DNA of 64,000 nucleotides from Candidatus Sumerlaeota bacterium (GCA_017161655.1 JADFCV010000005.1:75985-139984), one strand, 5' to 3'; positions 19,310-28,499 are shown, numbered from the stretch's first letter. Program-made: numbers and translations. Notes: generated by a model from the letters alone, not told the origin.

Positions 19310-20386
19310 TTGAAAGTGCTCATCGTGAAGCTTAGCGCGGTTGGCGACGTTGTGCACACGCTACCGGTCCTCGATGCACTTCGGCAGTGTTATCCCGATG
19401 CCACAATCGGGTGGGTTGCGCATCCCGGTCCTGCCGCGCTGCTTGAGGGGCATCCCCAGCTCGATTTCCTATTTAAACTGCCGCGGCCACACTCAGTGAA
19501 AGAGGCTCTGGGGGCGATGCGCGAAGTGCGCGAAGTGCTTCGCCGAGCTGGCCCCTGGGATGTTGCCGTAGACTTTCAGGGACTGACAAAAAGTGGCGTT
19601 GTGACGTTCCTGAGTGGAGCCTCGCGGCGCATCGGGTTTGCTGGGAAAGCTTGCCGCGAACTCAACTGGGTTTTCACCAATGAGCGCGTCAATCCAGCAG
19701 CCCAAGCTGTCATCGAAATGAATCTCGAACTCCTTCGCCCCCTCGGATGCCAGGCAACCCATGCCCGTGCCCTTCTCGTGGCGCATGCACAGGACGAAGA
19801 GTACATTGCTCATTGGGCCAAGCAGACTGGTATCGGCGACACCCGATTCTTCGTTATGGATGCTTTCGCTGGATGGGTCACAAAGCGTTGGCCTCTTGAT
19901 CGGTGGACAAGAGTGGCTCTCGAAATCCGTTCGCGCTACGGCTTCGAAACATTGGTTTTCTTTGGTCCTGGCGAAGAAGAGGAAGCAGCCCATCTGGCTG
20001 AGCTTATCCGATCAGCAGGCGGCCGAGCATGCTTGGCTCCTCCAACAACTCTCCGCCAATATGTCGCGCTGCTTCGTCGTCATGCAGCTCTGTTTGCGGG
20101 GGGTGACACTGGCCCCATGCACATGGCGGCCGCACTTGGCATTCCAACAGTGGCGCTTTTCGGCAGTTCCGATTCACGCCGGAATGCCCCTGTGTTTGCC
20201 GGTGCGAATTTTGAAGTGCTGCAAGACTTTTCTCAACCCTGTGCGGGCACGTTCTGGCGGGAATGCCCGCACCATCCCCCCGGTCATTGTCTCGATGGAA
20301 TCTCAGCGGAGGCTGTTTTTGCAGCGGTTGAAGGCGTGCTCCAGCGAGCACGGCACGCACCACAGGACCAGGCAAACCGAGAATAG
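19310..20386 (+). CDS. ADP-heptose:LPS heptosyltransferase family (GT9)
   Basis: 358-residue GT-B enzyme that adds heptose to the LPS inner core at the cytoplasmic face. It begins KVLIVKLSAVGDVVHTLPVL, the family signature, with VDFQGLTKSG in the N-domain and FAGGDTGPMHMAAALGIPTVALFG as donor-binding site in the C-domain. The start is TTG at 19310 with AGGGAG 8 bases upstream. A longer open frame back to 19013 only shadows rfaE2. WaaC and WaaF cannot be told apart by eye. With gmhB and rfaE2 it forms one operon. Confidence 0.88.
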   Translation: MKVLIVKLSAVGDVVHTLPVLDALRQCYPDATIGWVAHPGPAALLEGHPQLDFLFKLPRPHSVKEALGAMREVREVLRRAGPWDVAVDFQGLTKSGVVTFLSGASRRIGFAGKACRELNWVFTNERVNPAAQAVIEMNLELLRPLGCQATHARALLVAHAQDEEYIAHWAKQTGIGDTRFFVMDAFAGWVTKRWPLDRWTRVALEIRSRYGFETLVFFGPGEEEEAAHLAELIRSAGGRACLAPPTTLRQYVALLRRHAALFAGGDTGPMHMAAALGIPTVALFGSSDSRRNAPVFAGANFEVLQDFSQPCAGTFWRECPHHPPGHCLDGISAEAVFAAVEGVLQRARHAPQDQANRE

Positions 20387-20522
20387 TTTTTCCCCGCCGT
20401 ACTAAATCGTGAATGACCGCGCTTACTCAAGGGTATAGGGCGTGGGTAAAGGCTAAAGGAAAAGCATGCCGTACCGGGCTCGTTTTGCCCGCCCGACGCC
20501 GGCATCGTAAGGAGTGATCTAA

Positions 20523-20735
20523 ATGCGTAAGGGAATCCACCCGAAATACACATTCGCAACTGTGACCTGTGCGTGCGGCGCTACCTTTACGACTCGGTCC
20601 ACACGTAAAGAATATCGCCTGGAAATCTGCTCGAACTGCCATCCCTTCTTCACAGGCCAACAGAAGCTCGTGGACACCGCAGGGCGCGTCGAGAAATTCC
20701 GTCAGCGCTACCAAAAAGCGGCAAAGTCCGAGTAA
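20523..20735 (+). CDS. rpmE: 50S ribosomal protein L31
   Basis: 70 residues, the usual length. It is the zinc-containing (C+) form: CACG (Cys-x-Cys) and CSNC around a [17 protein letters not shown] signature. It bridges the subunits at the central protuberance. The start has GTAAGGAG upstream. It lies alone, 136 bases after the heptosyltransferase gene, and a hairpin follows. Confidence 0.96.
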   Translation: MRKGIHPKYTFATVTCACGATFTTRSTRKEYRLEICSNCHPFFTGQQKLVDTAGRVEKFRQRYQKAAKSE

Positions 20736-20770
20736 GCATCCCCACACAAAACGTTCTGATTCGGCTTCGT

Positions 20771-20805
20771 CCCCCGGAGCTTATGCTCTGGGGGGTTGCT
20801 TTTGG
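20771..20805 (+). terminator. Likely terminator after rpmE
   Basis: A 10-bp stem CCCCCGGAGC/GCTCTGGGGG (one G-T pair) with a 4-base loop is followed by a short interrupted T-tract. Confidence 0.6.
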
Positions 20806-20971
20806 CCACTCGGTGAAACTTTCGAAACGCGTACCCAGGCCTTTTGTCACTATGGCTTTTGTGGGCCTGGCTATCGCCATTTGAAAGGTTCCTCCGCTGT
20901 ATGGCAAAAGACTTGCTTTTTTAGTGGCATGGCGCATAGTGGTGACATCCCAAGGAAAGGTAGATCCGACC

Positions 20972-21796
20972 ATGAGCTGCGCAATGATTTCTGAAGAATT
21001 AGCTCGGCGTGTCTTACGCTTCGTGCTTTACGCAATGTTTGTGACACTACTGCCATCTTTCAGCTATGCTCAGGAGACGTCTGGTGTGGCTAGCTCAGTG
21101 ACGAAGCCGTTGTCCGCAGAGCAACAAACCGCTGCACAGAAAGCGGACAGCTCCACGACCGCCCCCGTCTTCGTGCCAAGCGAGGTTGAGGGTGTAGGAG
21201 GCCGCTGGTTTGTTCCGGAAGACGCCAAAGGAGAGATGGCTGTGCGACCTTCGGTTTCTGCATCGAAAAAAGTGGAAGACTCGCCCGAAGCCTCAGCGCC
21301 GTCCTCTACCGTCACATCGAAAGATGAGAAGAACGCGTTGACCCAACCTTCACGTATCGAACAGGATCAAGAAACCGAGGTGGCGGCGCGTCGCACCCCT
21401 TCTCCACGTCAGGAGCAAATGAACGAAGAGGAAACAGAGAAGGCGGAGCGTGACGTTTCTGAAGACCAGCAGGAAGAAAAAGTGCCTCCCCGCCCCAAAT
21501 GGGTCACCGTCTATGGCAAAGTGGAAAGCGTGAAAACATTGCCCAAGAACGAGCTGGAGTTGACCCTTAAGACCAGAGATCTTGGACGAGTCAAAGTCGT
21601 CGTGTCGCCGCTGGAAATTCAGCGTGTGCCCGGCAAGGGGCGCCAGGCTCGATTTCGTGGCGTCGTCATTCGTGAAGGCAAGCAAGGTTTAACCATTCGT
21701 GCCATGGAAGTGGATCCGAAAGACGAAGGCGCCTATGTCCCGTGCCCCGTCCCGGCACCCATTGCGGTGTCCTTCGGATTTGTCGGAAGGCTCTGA
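20972..21796 (+). CDS. Secreted protein with disordered linker and C-terminal OB-like domain
   Basis: 274 residues, family not recognised. A signal peptide ends near SYA-QE (residue 33). Residues about 35-175 are Ser/Thr/Glu/Lys-rich and probably disordered. The last 90 residues (KWVTVYGKVESVKTL onward) alternate hydrophobic and polar residues with a GKV start, like a small OB-type beta barrel. It is probably periplasmic or anchored. The open frame reaches 20924, but the ATG at 20972 has AAGGAAAGG about 11 bases upstream and gives a clean signal peptide. Confidence 0.7.
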   Translation: MSCAMISEELARRVLRFVLYAMFVTLLPSFSYAQETSGVASSVTKPLSAEQQTAAQKADSSTTAPVFVPSEVEGVGGRWFVPEDAKGEMAVRPSVSASKKVEDSPEASAPSSTVTSKDEKNALTQPSRIEQDQETEVAARRTPSPRQEQMNEEETEKAERDVSEDQQEEKVPPRPKWVTVYGKVESVKTLPKNELELTLKTRDLGRVKVVVSPLEIQRVPGKGRQARFRGVVIREGKQGLTIRAMEVDPKDEGAYVPCPVPAPIAVSFGFVGRL

Positions 21797-21834
21797 CATT
21801 TTGCAGCAAGAGTCCCTCTTTAGGAGCTAATGGA

Positions 21835-22461
21835 ATGGAGTTCTGCCTGGAGTCCCTGAAAAACGAATGCTTACCACCGCGCGCAACTTGCAGCCATCCT
21901 GAATGCTCAGCTCCAGCAGTGTGGGACACAAATTATTGCTGGACCCACGCCCATGACCAGGAAGCTTTGCGCCAGCGGATCGTCGCTGCTATCAAGAAGC
22001 ACGAAGGACTTGTAGGGGTCTGCCTCGCTGGGGTGGATCTCAGTGGCGAAAAACTCGAGAGGGCGAATTTCTCCTATTCCGACCTTTCCTATGCCAACCT
22101 TTCAGGGTGCGTATTGCGTCAGGCCCAGCTGGATCACGTTCTTGCTGAAGGGTGCAACATCTCTGGTGCAGATCTCTCGGGCGCTTCTCTGCTTTTTGCA
22201 TGCTTTGGGCTAGCGCATTGCGAGGGCACAAAGTTTTGTGGAGCAGTCGCAGAAAATGTGAATTTCGTCGGTGCCTCTCTTGTTCGCGCCGATCTCTCTG
22301 ACGCCCATCTTTTCTACTCACGCTTTGCAAATGCCGATTGTTCCGGAGCTACCTTCCGCGGCGCGGACCTTGAACGGGCGATTTTCCGGGGCACCATTTT
22401 ACGCAACGCAGATCTCTCGGAAATAAAGGGACATCCTATTCTCGATCGCGTGGTGAGGTAA
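21835..22461 (+). CDS. Pentapeptide-repeat protein with N-terminal Cys/His cluster
   Basis: 208 residues. Residues about 10-40 hold a cluster CSHPEC...YCWTHA that could bind zinc. From about 75 the A(D/N)LSGA-type pentapeptide repeats run to the C-terminus, forming a right-handed quadrilateral beta helix. Such proteins range from gyrase-protecting DNA mimics to signalling modules. With no recognisable partner the role is unknown. The chosen ATG has TAGGAG 8 bases upstream; the longer frame back to 21742 overlaps the preceding gene. Confidence 0.8.
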   Translation: MEFCLESLKNECLPPRATCSHPECSAPAVWDTNYCWTHAHDQEALRQRIVAAIKKHEGLVGVCLAGVDLSGEKLERANFSYSDLSYANLSGCVLRQAQLDHVLAEGCNISGADLSGASLLFACFGLAHCEGTKFCGAVAENVNFVGASLVRADLSDAHLFYSRFANADCSGATFRGADLERAIFRGTILRNADLSEIKGHPILDRVVR

Positions 22462-22503
22462 AAACAAGCTGTCGCAGCTCGTCGTGCGATGGGGGCCACT
22501 CAC

Positions 22504-24435
22504 TTAGCGTTTGGAGTCGGGCTTGTGTAATCCATATTCAACAATCTTGTTCCGCAACGTGTTGCGGTGGACCCCAAGTGCTTCCGCTGCTTTAGCCTGG
22601 TTCCAGTCAAAGCTCTCCAGAGCACGCAAGATATGTTGGCGCTCTAGCTCTGCGAGCGGAACAATCTCGTCATCCGAAGTCGTTGCCCCGGCAGAAACCC
22701 TGCGCTCAGGTTGTGCTGCGAGAAAGGCAAAATCTTTACTTGTCAAAAGGGGAGAGCTGGCCAAAATCACAGCGCGCTCAATGACATTGGCAAGTTCGCG
22801 GATATTTCCGGGCCATGAATATCGCTCGAGCAAGAGAAGCGCGGAATTGTCCAGTCCAAGAATGCTTTTCCCACTTCGTTTCGCAGCTTTTTGGAGCAAG
22901 TATTCAGCAAGTGGCGCAATGTCCTCTCGGCGTTCCCTCAGAGGCGGCAAATGAAATTCCACAACGTTCAGGCGATACCATAGATCTGCTCGGAACCGGC
23001 CCTCTTTCACGGCTTCTTCAAGGTTTTCGTTCGTGGCGACGATGATACGCACGTCGGCATCAATTGGCCGGCTACCTCCGACGCGGTAGAAAGCATGTTC
23101 CTGCAAGAAGCGAAGAAGTTTGGGTTGAAGACTGATATCCAGACTACCGATTTCGTCGAGAAATAGTGTTCCGCCATGAGCTGCCTCGATCTTTCCTCGT
23201 GTCGTGCGCAGCGCCCCGGTAAAAGCACCACGTTCGTAGCCAAACAGCTCGCTTTCAAATAACGTGGGCGGAATGGCTGAACAGTTCACTGCCACAAATG
23301 GTCCCTGGTTCCTTGGACTCGAATTGTGGATGAAACGAGCTAACACTTCCTTCCCAGTGCCGCTTTCTCCAGTAATAAGCACGCTCGCGTCACTTTGGGC
23401 TACCCGCTTCGCCTGATCAAACAGTGTTTTTACCTTCGGATTGCGTGACGGAATGAAGTCTGGCTCGCCTTCTTTTGGAGCAAAGAGTTCAAAGTAATCG
23501 CCAAGTTGAGCACCACGCAAGAAACCGCCCGCCAGTTGCGCGATGGCGTGGAGCAAAGCTAAGTCCGTGGCAGAATACTGGCTTGTCCCTGCTTGCTCCA
23601 CCACGAGCACGCCTAACACAGATTCGCTGCTCAAAATAGGCGCACACATCATTGTCAAACCGTGAACAACTTCGGGCACACCAGCAATCGGCCCCTCATC
23701 CTCACCAGCAAACGGAATCCGGGCAATGCTTTCGGGTTGCTCACAGGCTAGCACCGGCCGCCGCTCCTCGAAAGCACGCATGATGCTGCTGCGTTCAAAA
23801 AGTGCCGTTCCCCCCTCCGGCAACACGAGAGTGAGGCGCAGCTTTTGTGTGCGCACGTCGCGGAGAAATAGCGCTGCCCGATCTGCTGAGAACAGCTCCA
23901 ACAGATGAACCAAGAGCCGCCGCCCAAAATCTTCTGTTCGTGCGGGAGAGTTCCCAAAGACCCCGGCTAGTGCGCAGAGAAACTCTATGAGAAATTTTTC
24001 ACGACCTGCTGGAATTTCGAGCGCTGGCACTTCGGCCGAGATTTCCTGTGTGGCAGCGTCGCCTGGGTAGATGACCGCACTTGACTGGGAAAACAGAGCG
24101 TTTTCGAGCCTCAAATCCGAATTGAAGAGAAAGACTGTGTTTCCAATTTGGATCTCGTCATTGCGCAGCAGTTGCTTCTGCTCCACACGGACACCATTGA
24201 CGATAATTCCGTTACGCGACCCACAGTCGCGGATGATGTAAGCAAATCGCTCGCGGATGATTTCTGCGTGCAGGCGCGACACGCCAGGATCAGCCAATGT
24301 AATCTCGTTTGTCAAATCGCGCCCAATTCGCGTGCGTTCGCCCAGCTCATAGCGGACGCCTATATTCGGCCCACGAATTACTAGAAGGGTCGCCGGGGCC
24401 AAAACCTTCGGTTGACTGTCCCTGAGATCTGTCAT
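22504..24435 (-). CDS. FHA-GAF-AAA+ sigma54-dependent transcription activator
   Basis: 643-residue enhancer-binding protein. Order: FHA domain (about 20-105, GRDLTNEITLADPGVSRLHAEI and SRNGIIVNG) for phospho-Thr binding; GAF domain (about 145-310); AAA+ domain with Walker A GESGTGKE (about 352), the sigma54-contacting GAFTGA loop (about 399) and Walker B FLDEIG; and a C-terminal Fis-type helix-turn-helix (about 600-640, RHILRALESFDWNQAKAAEALG). It converts closed sigma54-RNA polymerase complexes to open ones. The FHA input suggests control by a Ser/Thr kinase. Its gene is divergent from a binding-protein gene, with only 43 bases between. Targets are unknown. Confidence 0.93.
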   Translation of the reverse strand: MTDLRDSQPKVLAPATLLVIRGPNIGVRYELGERTRIGRDLTNEITLADPGVSRLHAEIIRERFAYIIRDCGSRNGIIVNGVRVEQKQLLRNDEIQIGNTVFLFNSDLRLENALFSQSSAVIYPGDAATQEISAEVPALEIPAGREKFLIEFLCALAGVFGNSPARTEDFGRRLLVHLLELFSADRAALFLRDVRTQKLRLTLVLPEGGTALFERSSIMRAFEERRPVLACEQPESIARIPFAGEDEGPIAGVPEVVHGLTMMCAPILSSESVLGVLVVEQAGTSQYSATDLALLHAIAQLAGGFLRGAQLGDYFELFAPKEGEPDFIPSRNPKVKTLFDQAKRVAQSDASVLITGESGTGKEVLARFIHNSSPRNQGPFVAVNCSAIPPTLFESELFGYERGAFTGALRTTRGKIEAAHGGTLFLDEIGSLDISLQPKLLRFLQEHAFYRVGGSRPIDADVRIIVATNENLEEAVKEGRFRADLWYRLNVVEFHLPPLRERREDIAPLAEYLLQKAAKRSGKSILGLDNSALLLLERYSWPGNIRELANVIERAVILASSPLLTSKDFAFLAAQPERRVSAGATTSDDEIVPLAELERQHILRALESFDWNQAKAAEALGVHRNTLRNKIVEYGLHKPDSKR

Positions 24436-24478
24436 CAGTGTTCACTTACATAAAATCATCGATGAGGCAAAGCTGTCT

Positions 24479-25747
24479 ATGATGAAACGTCTAGCGAAAG
24501 TCGCGTGGTATTCTCTTGTTTCCTGCACGTTATTTTTGCTTGGTGGCTGCGGCCAACAACCGACGGAGAGTGGTCCGCAAGCTGAGCGCGGCGCAAAGGA
24601 ACCAATTTCTTCTCCTCAACCGACGCAAGTCGTGCAGAAACCCATCCTGCTCGCGGTGGCGGGACCATTCACTGGCGATAGCTCAGAATTTGGTGTGCAG
24701 ATCAAAATGTCTGTCGAACTTGCCGCCGAAGAGCTCAATGCCAAGGGAGGAATTGGGGGCAGGCCAATTCAGCTCATGCTTGAGGATGATGCTGGAAACC
24801 CGGCCGAAGCTTACAACGTGGCCACAAAGATTGCAAGCAATCCGAACGTCCTGGCAGTCATAGGGCACTTCAATAGCTCGTGCTCCCTGGCAGCAAAGAG
24901 TGCCTACACAGAGGCAAAAATGGTCATGTTTTCCCCTGCCTCCACGAACGTGAATGTGACAAAAAACAGCGATTACGTTTTTCGCAATATCTTTACGGAC
25001 GACTTCCAGGGCCAGTCGCTAGCAAGTTATGCCGGGGAGATTCTCGGCGCAAAGAAAGTCGCAATCCTGTTCGACAATGATGATTATGGCCGCGGTCTGA
25101 AAGAGAGTTTCAAAAAGAAGGCCGAAACGCTTGGTGTTACCATTGTGAGCGAAACAGCCTATGCAAAGGACACGAATGATTTTCGGAGCCAACTGACCAC
25201 ACTGCAAGGATATCAGCCTGATTTGCTTCTTGTGGCGGGTCTTTACAAGCACGCCGCAGTGATCGCAAAACAAGCGCGCGAGCTTGGCATCAAAACTCCT
25301 CTCATTGGGGGAGATGGAGTATTCTCGGAACAATTTATCACCTTGGCTGGACAAGCAGCTGAGGGGACCTATGTCTCCTGCCCATTCCTCTTTGAACTAG
25401 GTGGCGAGCGTGCCAAGAAATTCGCAGAACAGTTCCGTGCCAAGTATAACCGTGAGCCCGATGCCTGGGCCGCACTGAGCTACGATGCCTTCCAATTGAT
25501 TATCAAAGGGATCGAAACCAATGGTCCGTCTCGCGAGGGAATCCATCGTTACTTGAAGGCTATTAACTCGCCAGCCACAGCATACGACGGTTTGACCGGA
25601 AAAACGTTCTTCGACGAAGAAGGCGATTGCCGCAAGCCCGTGCAGGTAGCCGTGGTCAAAGGAGGCCGCTTCACTGCCGCAGAAAAGCAGCTTAGCATTG
25701 AAGAGGAGGCTTCGCCTGCAAAAGGCGATGATCAAACAACGAAGTAG
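24479..25747 (+). CDS. Branched-chain amino acid-type ABC substrate-binding lipoprotein
   Basis: 422-residue periplasmic binding protein of the LivJ/LivK (Leu/Ile/Val-binding) family, type I fold. The N-terminus MMKRLAKVAWY... ends in a lipobox LLGG-Cys at about residue 22-23, so it is a lipoprotein. VAGPFTGDSSEFG and LNAKGGIGGRPIQL are typical of the family, as is VIGHFNSSC. No liv permease or ATPase gene is in the window, so it is an orphan. It may serve a distant transporter or act as a sensor. It is divergent from the sigma54 activator gene. Confidence 0.9.
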   Translation: MMKRLAKVAWYSLVSCTLFLLGGCGQQPTESGPQAERGAKEPISSPQPTQVVQKPILLAVAGPFTGDSSEFGVQIKMSVELAAEELNAKGGIGGRPIQLMLEDDAGNPAEAYNVATKIASNPNVLAVIGHFNSSCSLAAKSAYTEAKMVMFSPASTNVNVTKNSDYVFRNIFTDDFQGQSLASYAGEILGAKKVAILFDNDDYGRGLKESFKKKAETLGVTIVSETAYAKDTNDFRSQLTTLQGYQPDLLLVAGLYKHAAVIAKQARELGIKTPLIGGDGVFSEQFITLAGQAAEGTYVSCPFLFELGGERAKKFAEQFRAKYNREPDAWAALSYDAFQLIIKGIETNGPSREGIHRYLKAINSPATAYDGLTGKTFFDEEGDCRKPVQVAVVKGGRFTAAEKQLSIEEEASPAKGDDQTTK

Positions 25748-25796
25748 CTGCTGAATCAGCAAAATTGCTTCATCATTTCACGGGGCACATATCGCA

Positions 25797-26417
25797 ATGG
25801 GGCTCATTAGTGGCACTGTGACGTATAGGAAATTTCGCATTACCGATTCCATTCCCAAAGGCTTTCATGAAAAACTGGGCTTGGGATTGCAGCGACACGC
25901 CTTCCGCGAGATCAACCCGAACAGCAATCCAGAACAGAGCGTCGGTTGGGTGAATCCGAGCGATCCCTTTGATTCCGACTTAACGTTGGACAAAGTCCTT
26001 ATTGGCGACTGGATTCTCCTAGGGATGCGATGGGATCGAAAAACTGTGCCGACTCTGCTGCTCAAATCGCGTATGGCAGAGAAGATCCGTAGCACGCTTT
26101 CGGAAAGGCGGCAGCGCAAACTGTCGCGTGAGGAAGTCCAGCAAATCCGGCAGTCGGTAAAAGATGCCCTTCTTTCTACGGTGGCGCCAAATACAGCCGT
26201 TTACGACGTACTTTGGAATCTCAAGACCGGGGCAGTGTTTTTGTCTGCCCATGCCACACGTGTCGTTGATCAATTCGTTGATCTCTTTGAAGAAACAACC
26301 AGCCTTGGACTGGAGGAGATCACACTCGTCTCGCGAACAGAAGATTTCTGCGACCGAGAAGGGGTTGAGTGCGACTTAGAGAATCTGGAAGAAACGATTT
26401 TCGTGAGCGGGCGATAA
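25797..26417 (+). CDS. RdgC-like recombination-associated protein (short)
   Basis: 206 residues. The layout matches RdgC: an N-terminal beta-rich stretch, the SVGWVNPSDPFDSDL signature (GWV-P in RdgC), K-x-P near residue 84, a basic helix with LSREEVQQIRQSVKDALL, and a C-terminal strand FLSAHATRVVDQFVDLFEE. RdgC is a DNA-binding ring protein that limits RecA action. E. coli RdgC is about 300 residues, so this form lacks roughly a third. The ribosome-binding site is weak. Family call from pattern alone. Confidence 0.65.
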   Translation: MGLISGTVTYRKFRITDSIPKGFHEKLGLGLQRHAFREINPNSNPEQSVGWVNPSDPFDSDLTLDKVLIGDWILLGMRWDRKTVPTLLLKSRMAEKIRSTLSERRQRKLSREEVQQIRQSVKDALLSTVAPNTAVYDVLWNLKTGAVFLSAHATRVVDQFVDLFEETTSLGLEEITLVSRTEDFCDREGVECDLENLEETIFVSGR

Positions 26418-26423
26418 GAAAAA

Positions 26424-26498
26424 TGGTGAGCGTGGAAGGAATCGAACCTTCGACCAACGGATTAAAAGTCCGCTGCTCTACCGCTGAGCTACACGCCC
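26424..26498 (-). tRNA. tRNA-Lys (anticodon UUU)
   Basis: The minus strand folds as a cloverleaf. The acceptor GGGCGTG pairs with CACGCTC. The D-arm is GCTCAGCGGTAGAGC, the anticodon stem-loop GGACTTTTAATCC reads UUU, and the T-arm has GGTTCGATTCC. The CCA end is encoded (26424-26426). Confidence 0.96.
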
Positions 26499-26561
26499 AC
26501 ACACCCATAGCGGAAAGCGATTTTCCGCTGCGCCCGTAACGGTTACAGTTACGCGCGTAAG

Positions 26562-27338
26562 CTATTCGACAAGCCCACGTGAGGCGAGCCTTAGAACTTC
26601 CTCATGGAGAATGCCGTTGGTGGCGATCCCACATCGGCTTTCGATTGTGGCCTGGCCCGCATAATCAGTAAATCTTCCGCCGGCTTCTTCAATGATCGGT
26701 TTGACCGCTGCGATATCCCAGAGTTCGGCAATCGGATCCACCATGACATCCGCCCGGCCAGTAGCCACTAACACATAGCCGTAACAGTCGCCCCAAGTGC
26801 GCACCATTCGTGCTGCACTGCTGAGAGCTTCCCATTCTTTACCACGTCCGTAACGATAGTTGTTCGCCACATCGGTGGTCAGCAAAAGAGCATCCTTGAG
26901 TGAGCCTACCTTCGAAACGCTGCAGCGTCGCCCATTCCACCAGCAACCTTTTCCCTTTTGTGCGACGAGGACTTCCTGCAATGCTGGAATCGCGATCCCT
27001 CCAGCGATAAGTTCCCCCTCAGTTTCGACCCCCACGAGCACGCCGTAAAGTGGGACGCCATGCAGGAATGTTTTTGTGGCATCAAGAGGATCCAGAATCC
27101 ACCGGCGCCGGCTAGCTTTTTCACCTGATAACCCGAACTCTTCGCCAAGAATCTCGTCGTGCGGAAAAGTCCGTTCGATTTCGCGTCGCAAGAATTCTTC
27201 GCTCTCGCGGTCAGCAGCTGTCACAGGCGAAGCGTCGTCTTTTCTGTCAATTGTCAGCGCCGTTTGGAAATACCTTAGCGTAATTTCGCCGGCTTTTGTG
27301 ACCAGGTGGGTCAGAAACGGCAGAAGATCTTCTTCCAT
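26562..27338 (-). CDS. Inositol-monophosphatase-family phosphatase, HisN-like
   Basis: 258-residue Mg-dependent phosphatase. The metal sites are visible: GEEFG (about 65), WILDPLDATKTF (about 80-91) and ELWDIAAVKPIIEEAGG (about 205). The length and the DATKTF variant resemble HisN-type histidinol-phosphate phosphatases, which perform the eighth step of His synthesis. Inositol, 3'-phosphoadenosine or other sugar phosphates remain possible. The usual DGT of the family is DAT here. AGGAG precedes the ATG. It lies 42 bases after dapA in the same direction. Confidence 0.8.
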   Translation of the reverse strand: MEEDLLPFLTHLVTKAGEITLRYFQTALTIDRKDDASPVTAADRESEEFLRREIERTFPHDEILGEEFGLSGEKASRRRWILDPLDATKTFLHGVPLYGVLVGVETEGELIAGGIAIPALQEVLVAQKGKGCWWNGRRCSVSKVGSLKDALLLTTDVANNYRYGRGKEWEALSSAARMVRTWGDCYGYVLVATGRADVMVDPIAELWDIAAVKPIIEEAGGRFTDYAGQATIESRCGIATNGILHEEVLRLASRGLVE

Positions 27339-27380
27339 GGTGGCTCCTGATGAGATTTTTGTTATCCAATTCGCAGCTGC

Positions 27381-28256
27381 TTAGCGGCCCAGGAGACCCA
27401 GTTTTTCCACAGCTGCGCGTACCTTGGGAGCGTTTTTGTCGCTCAAAGGCGTGAGCGGCAAGCGAATCTCTGGCGAGATGACACCCATCATCGCAAGGGC
27501 AGCCTTCACAGGAATAGGATTCGTTTCGCAAAAGAGCACATCCATGAGTTCAAACAGTTCAAAATGCAACCGTCGAGCTTCCTCCCATTTGCCCGCCAAG
27601 GCGGCCGACACCAGCTCGCTCATCTGTTTGGGCACAACGTTGGCGACAACACTGATCACACCTTTTGCGCCCAATGCCATGAGGGGCAACGTCATACTAT
27701 CGTTGCCTGACAAAATCGTGATGTCGCAGAGTGAGGCTAGCTTGGAAACATAGTCTGTCGAACCGCTTGCTTCCTTAATCCCCACGATGTTTGGGTGTCC
27801 CGCTAATCGTGCCACAGTCTCTGGCGCAATGCTGACGCCCGTGCGTCCGGGCACGTTGTAAACAAGCTGAGGGAGCTCCACCGCATCGGCGACAGCCATG
27901 TAATGCGCGTACAATCCGTCCTGAGTGGGTTTATTGTAATAGGGTGTAATCAACAGTGCTGCATCGGCTCCGGCCTCCTTTGCATGCCGCGTCAGGCTAA
28001 TGGCCTCAGCCGTTGAGTTCGAGCCAGTGCCCGCAATGACAGGCACGCGTTTGTTCACGTATTTGATCGCAAGATCGATCACCAAATGGTGTTCATCGTG
28101 GGTCAACGTTGCCGATTCACCGGTCGTGCCGCAGGGAACAATTGCCGATGTCCCATGCTCGATTTGCTGTTCAATGAGTGCGGCAAACGCTGCTTCGTCA
28201 ATTTTTCCATCCCGAAATGGAGTTACGATTGCGCACATCGAGCCACTAAGATTCAT
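27381..28256 (-). CDS. dapA: 4-hydroxy-tetrahydrodipicolinate synthase
   Basis: 291-residue (beta/alpha)8 enzyme that condenses pyruvate with aspartate semialdehyde in lysine/diaminopimelate synthesis. The Schiff-base Lys161 lies in GIKEASGS, with Tyr133 (YNVPGRT) and the Thr44-Thr45 pair in CGTTGES forming the proton relay. Its substrate comes from Asd, encoded at 31074. AGAGGTCT lies upstream of the ATG. Confidence 0.96.
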   Translation of the reverse strand: MNLSGSMCAIVTPFRDGKIDEAAFAALIEQQIEHGTSAIVPCGTTGESATLTHDEHHLVIDLAIKYVNKRVPVIAGTGSNSTAEAISLTRHAKEAGADAALLITPYYNKPTQDGLYAHYMAVADAVELPQLVYNVPGRTGVSIAPETVARLAGHPNIVGIKEASGSTDYVSKLASLCDITILSGNDSMTLPLMALGAKGVISVVANVVPKQMSELVSAALAGKWEEARRLHFELFELMDVLFCETNPIPVKAALAMMGVISPEIRLPLTPLSDKNAPKVRAAVEKLGLLGR

Positions 28257-28499
28257 GTTTAGACCTCTTGCCTATGCGATTTTTAGTTAATTAAATAATT
28301 CCTAGCCATTCCCCTCGCACTCTCGCTCCCAGCACTATTGGGGCAAACGCGCGAGTTAGCGCAAGGATTCTCCTTATAGCTGGGAATATTCATTTCGATA
28401 AAGCCACAGAACAAGCCCTCCTTGACACGTCGGAGTCGGACCGCGGAAAGTCCAGTATATGATATTCAGTTCCAGTGACTGTTCAATTGGACGGCACAA
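28257..28499. other. Divergent intergenic region, dapA and ABC permease
   Basis: 243 bases without a gene. A perfect TTGACA near 28421 has no -10 at normal spacing. The region next to dapA is A+T rich and may hold its promoter. Confidence 0.35.

Noticed and set aside
28421-28460. TTGACA upstream of the ABC permease gene
   Set aside because: The nearest -10-like hexamer is about 28 bases away, too far for a sigma70 promoter.
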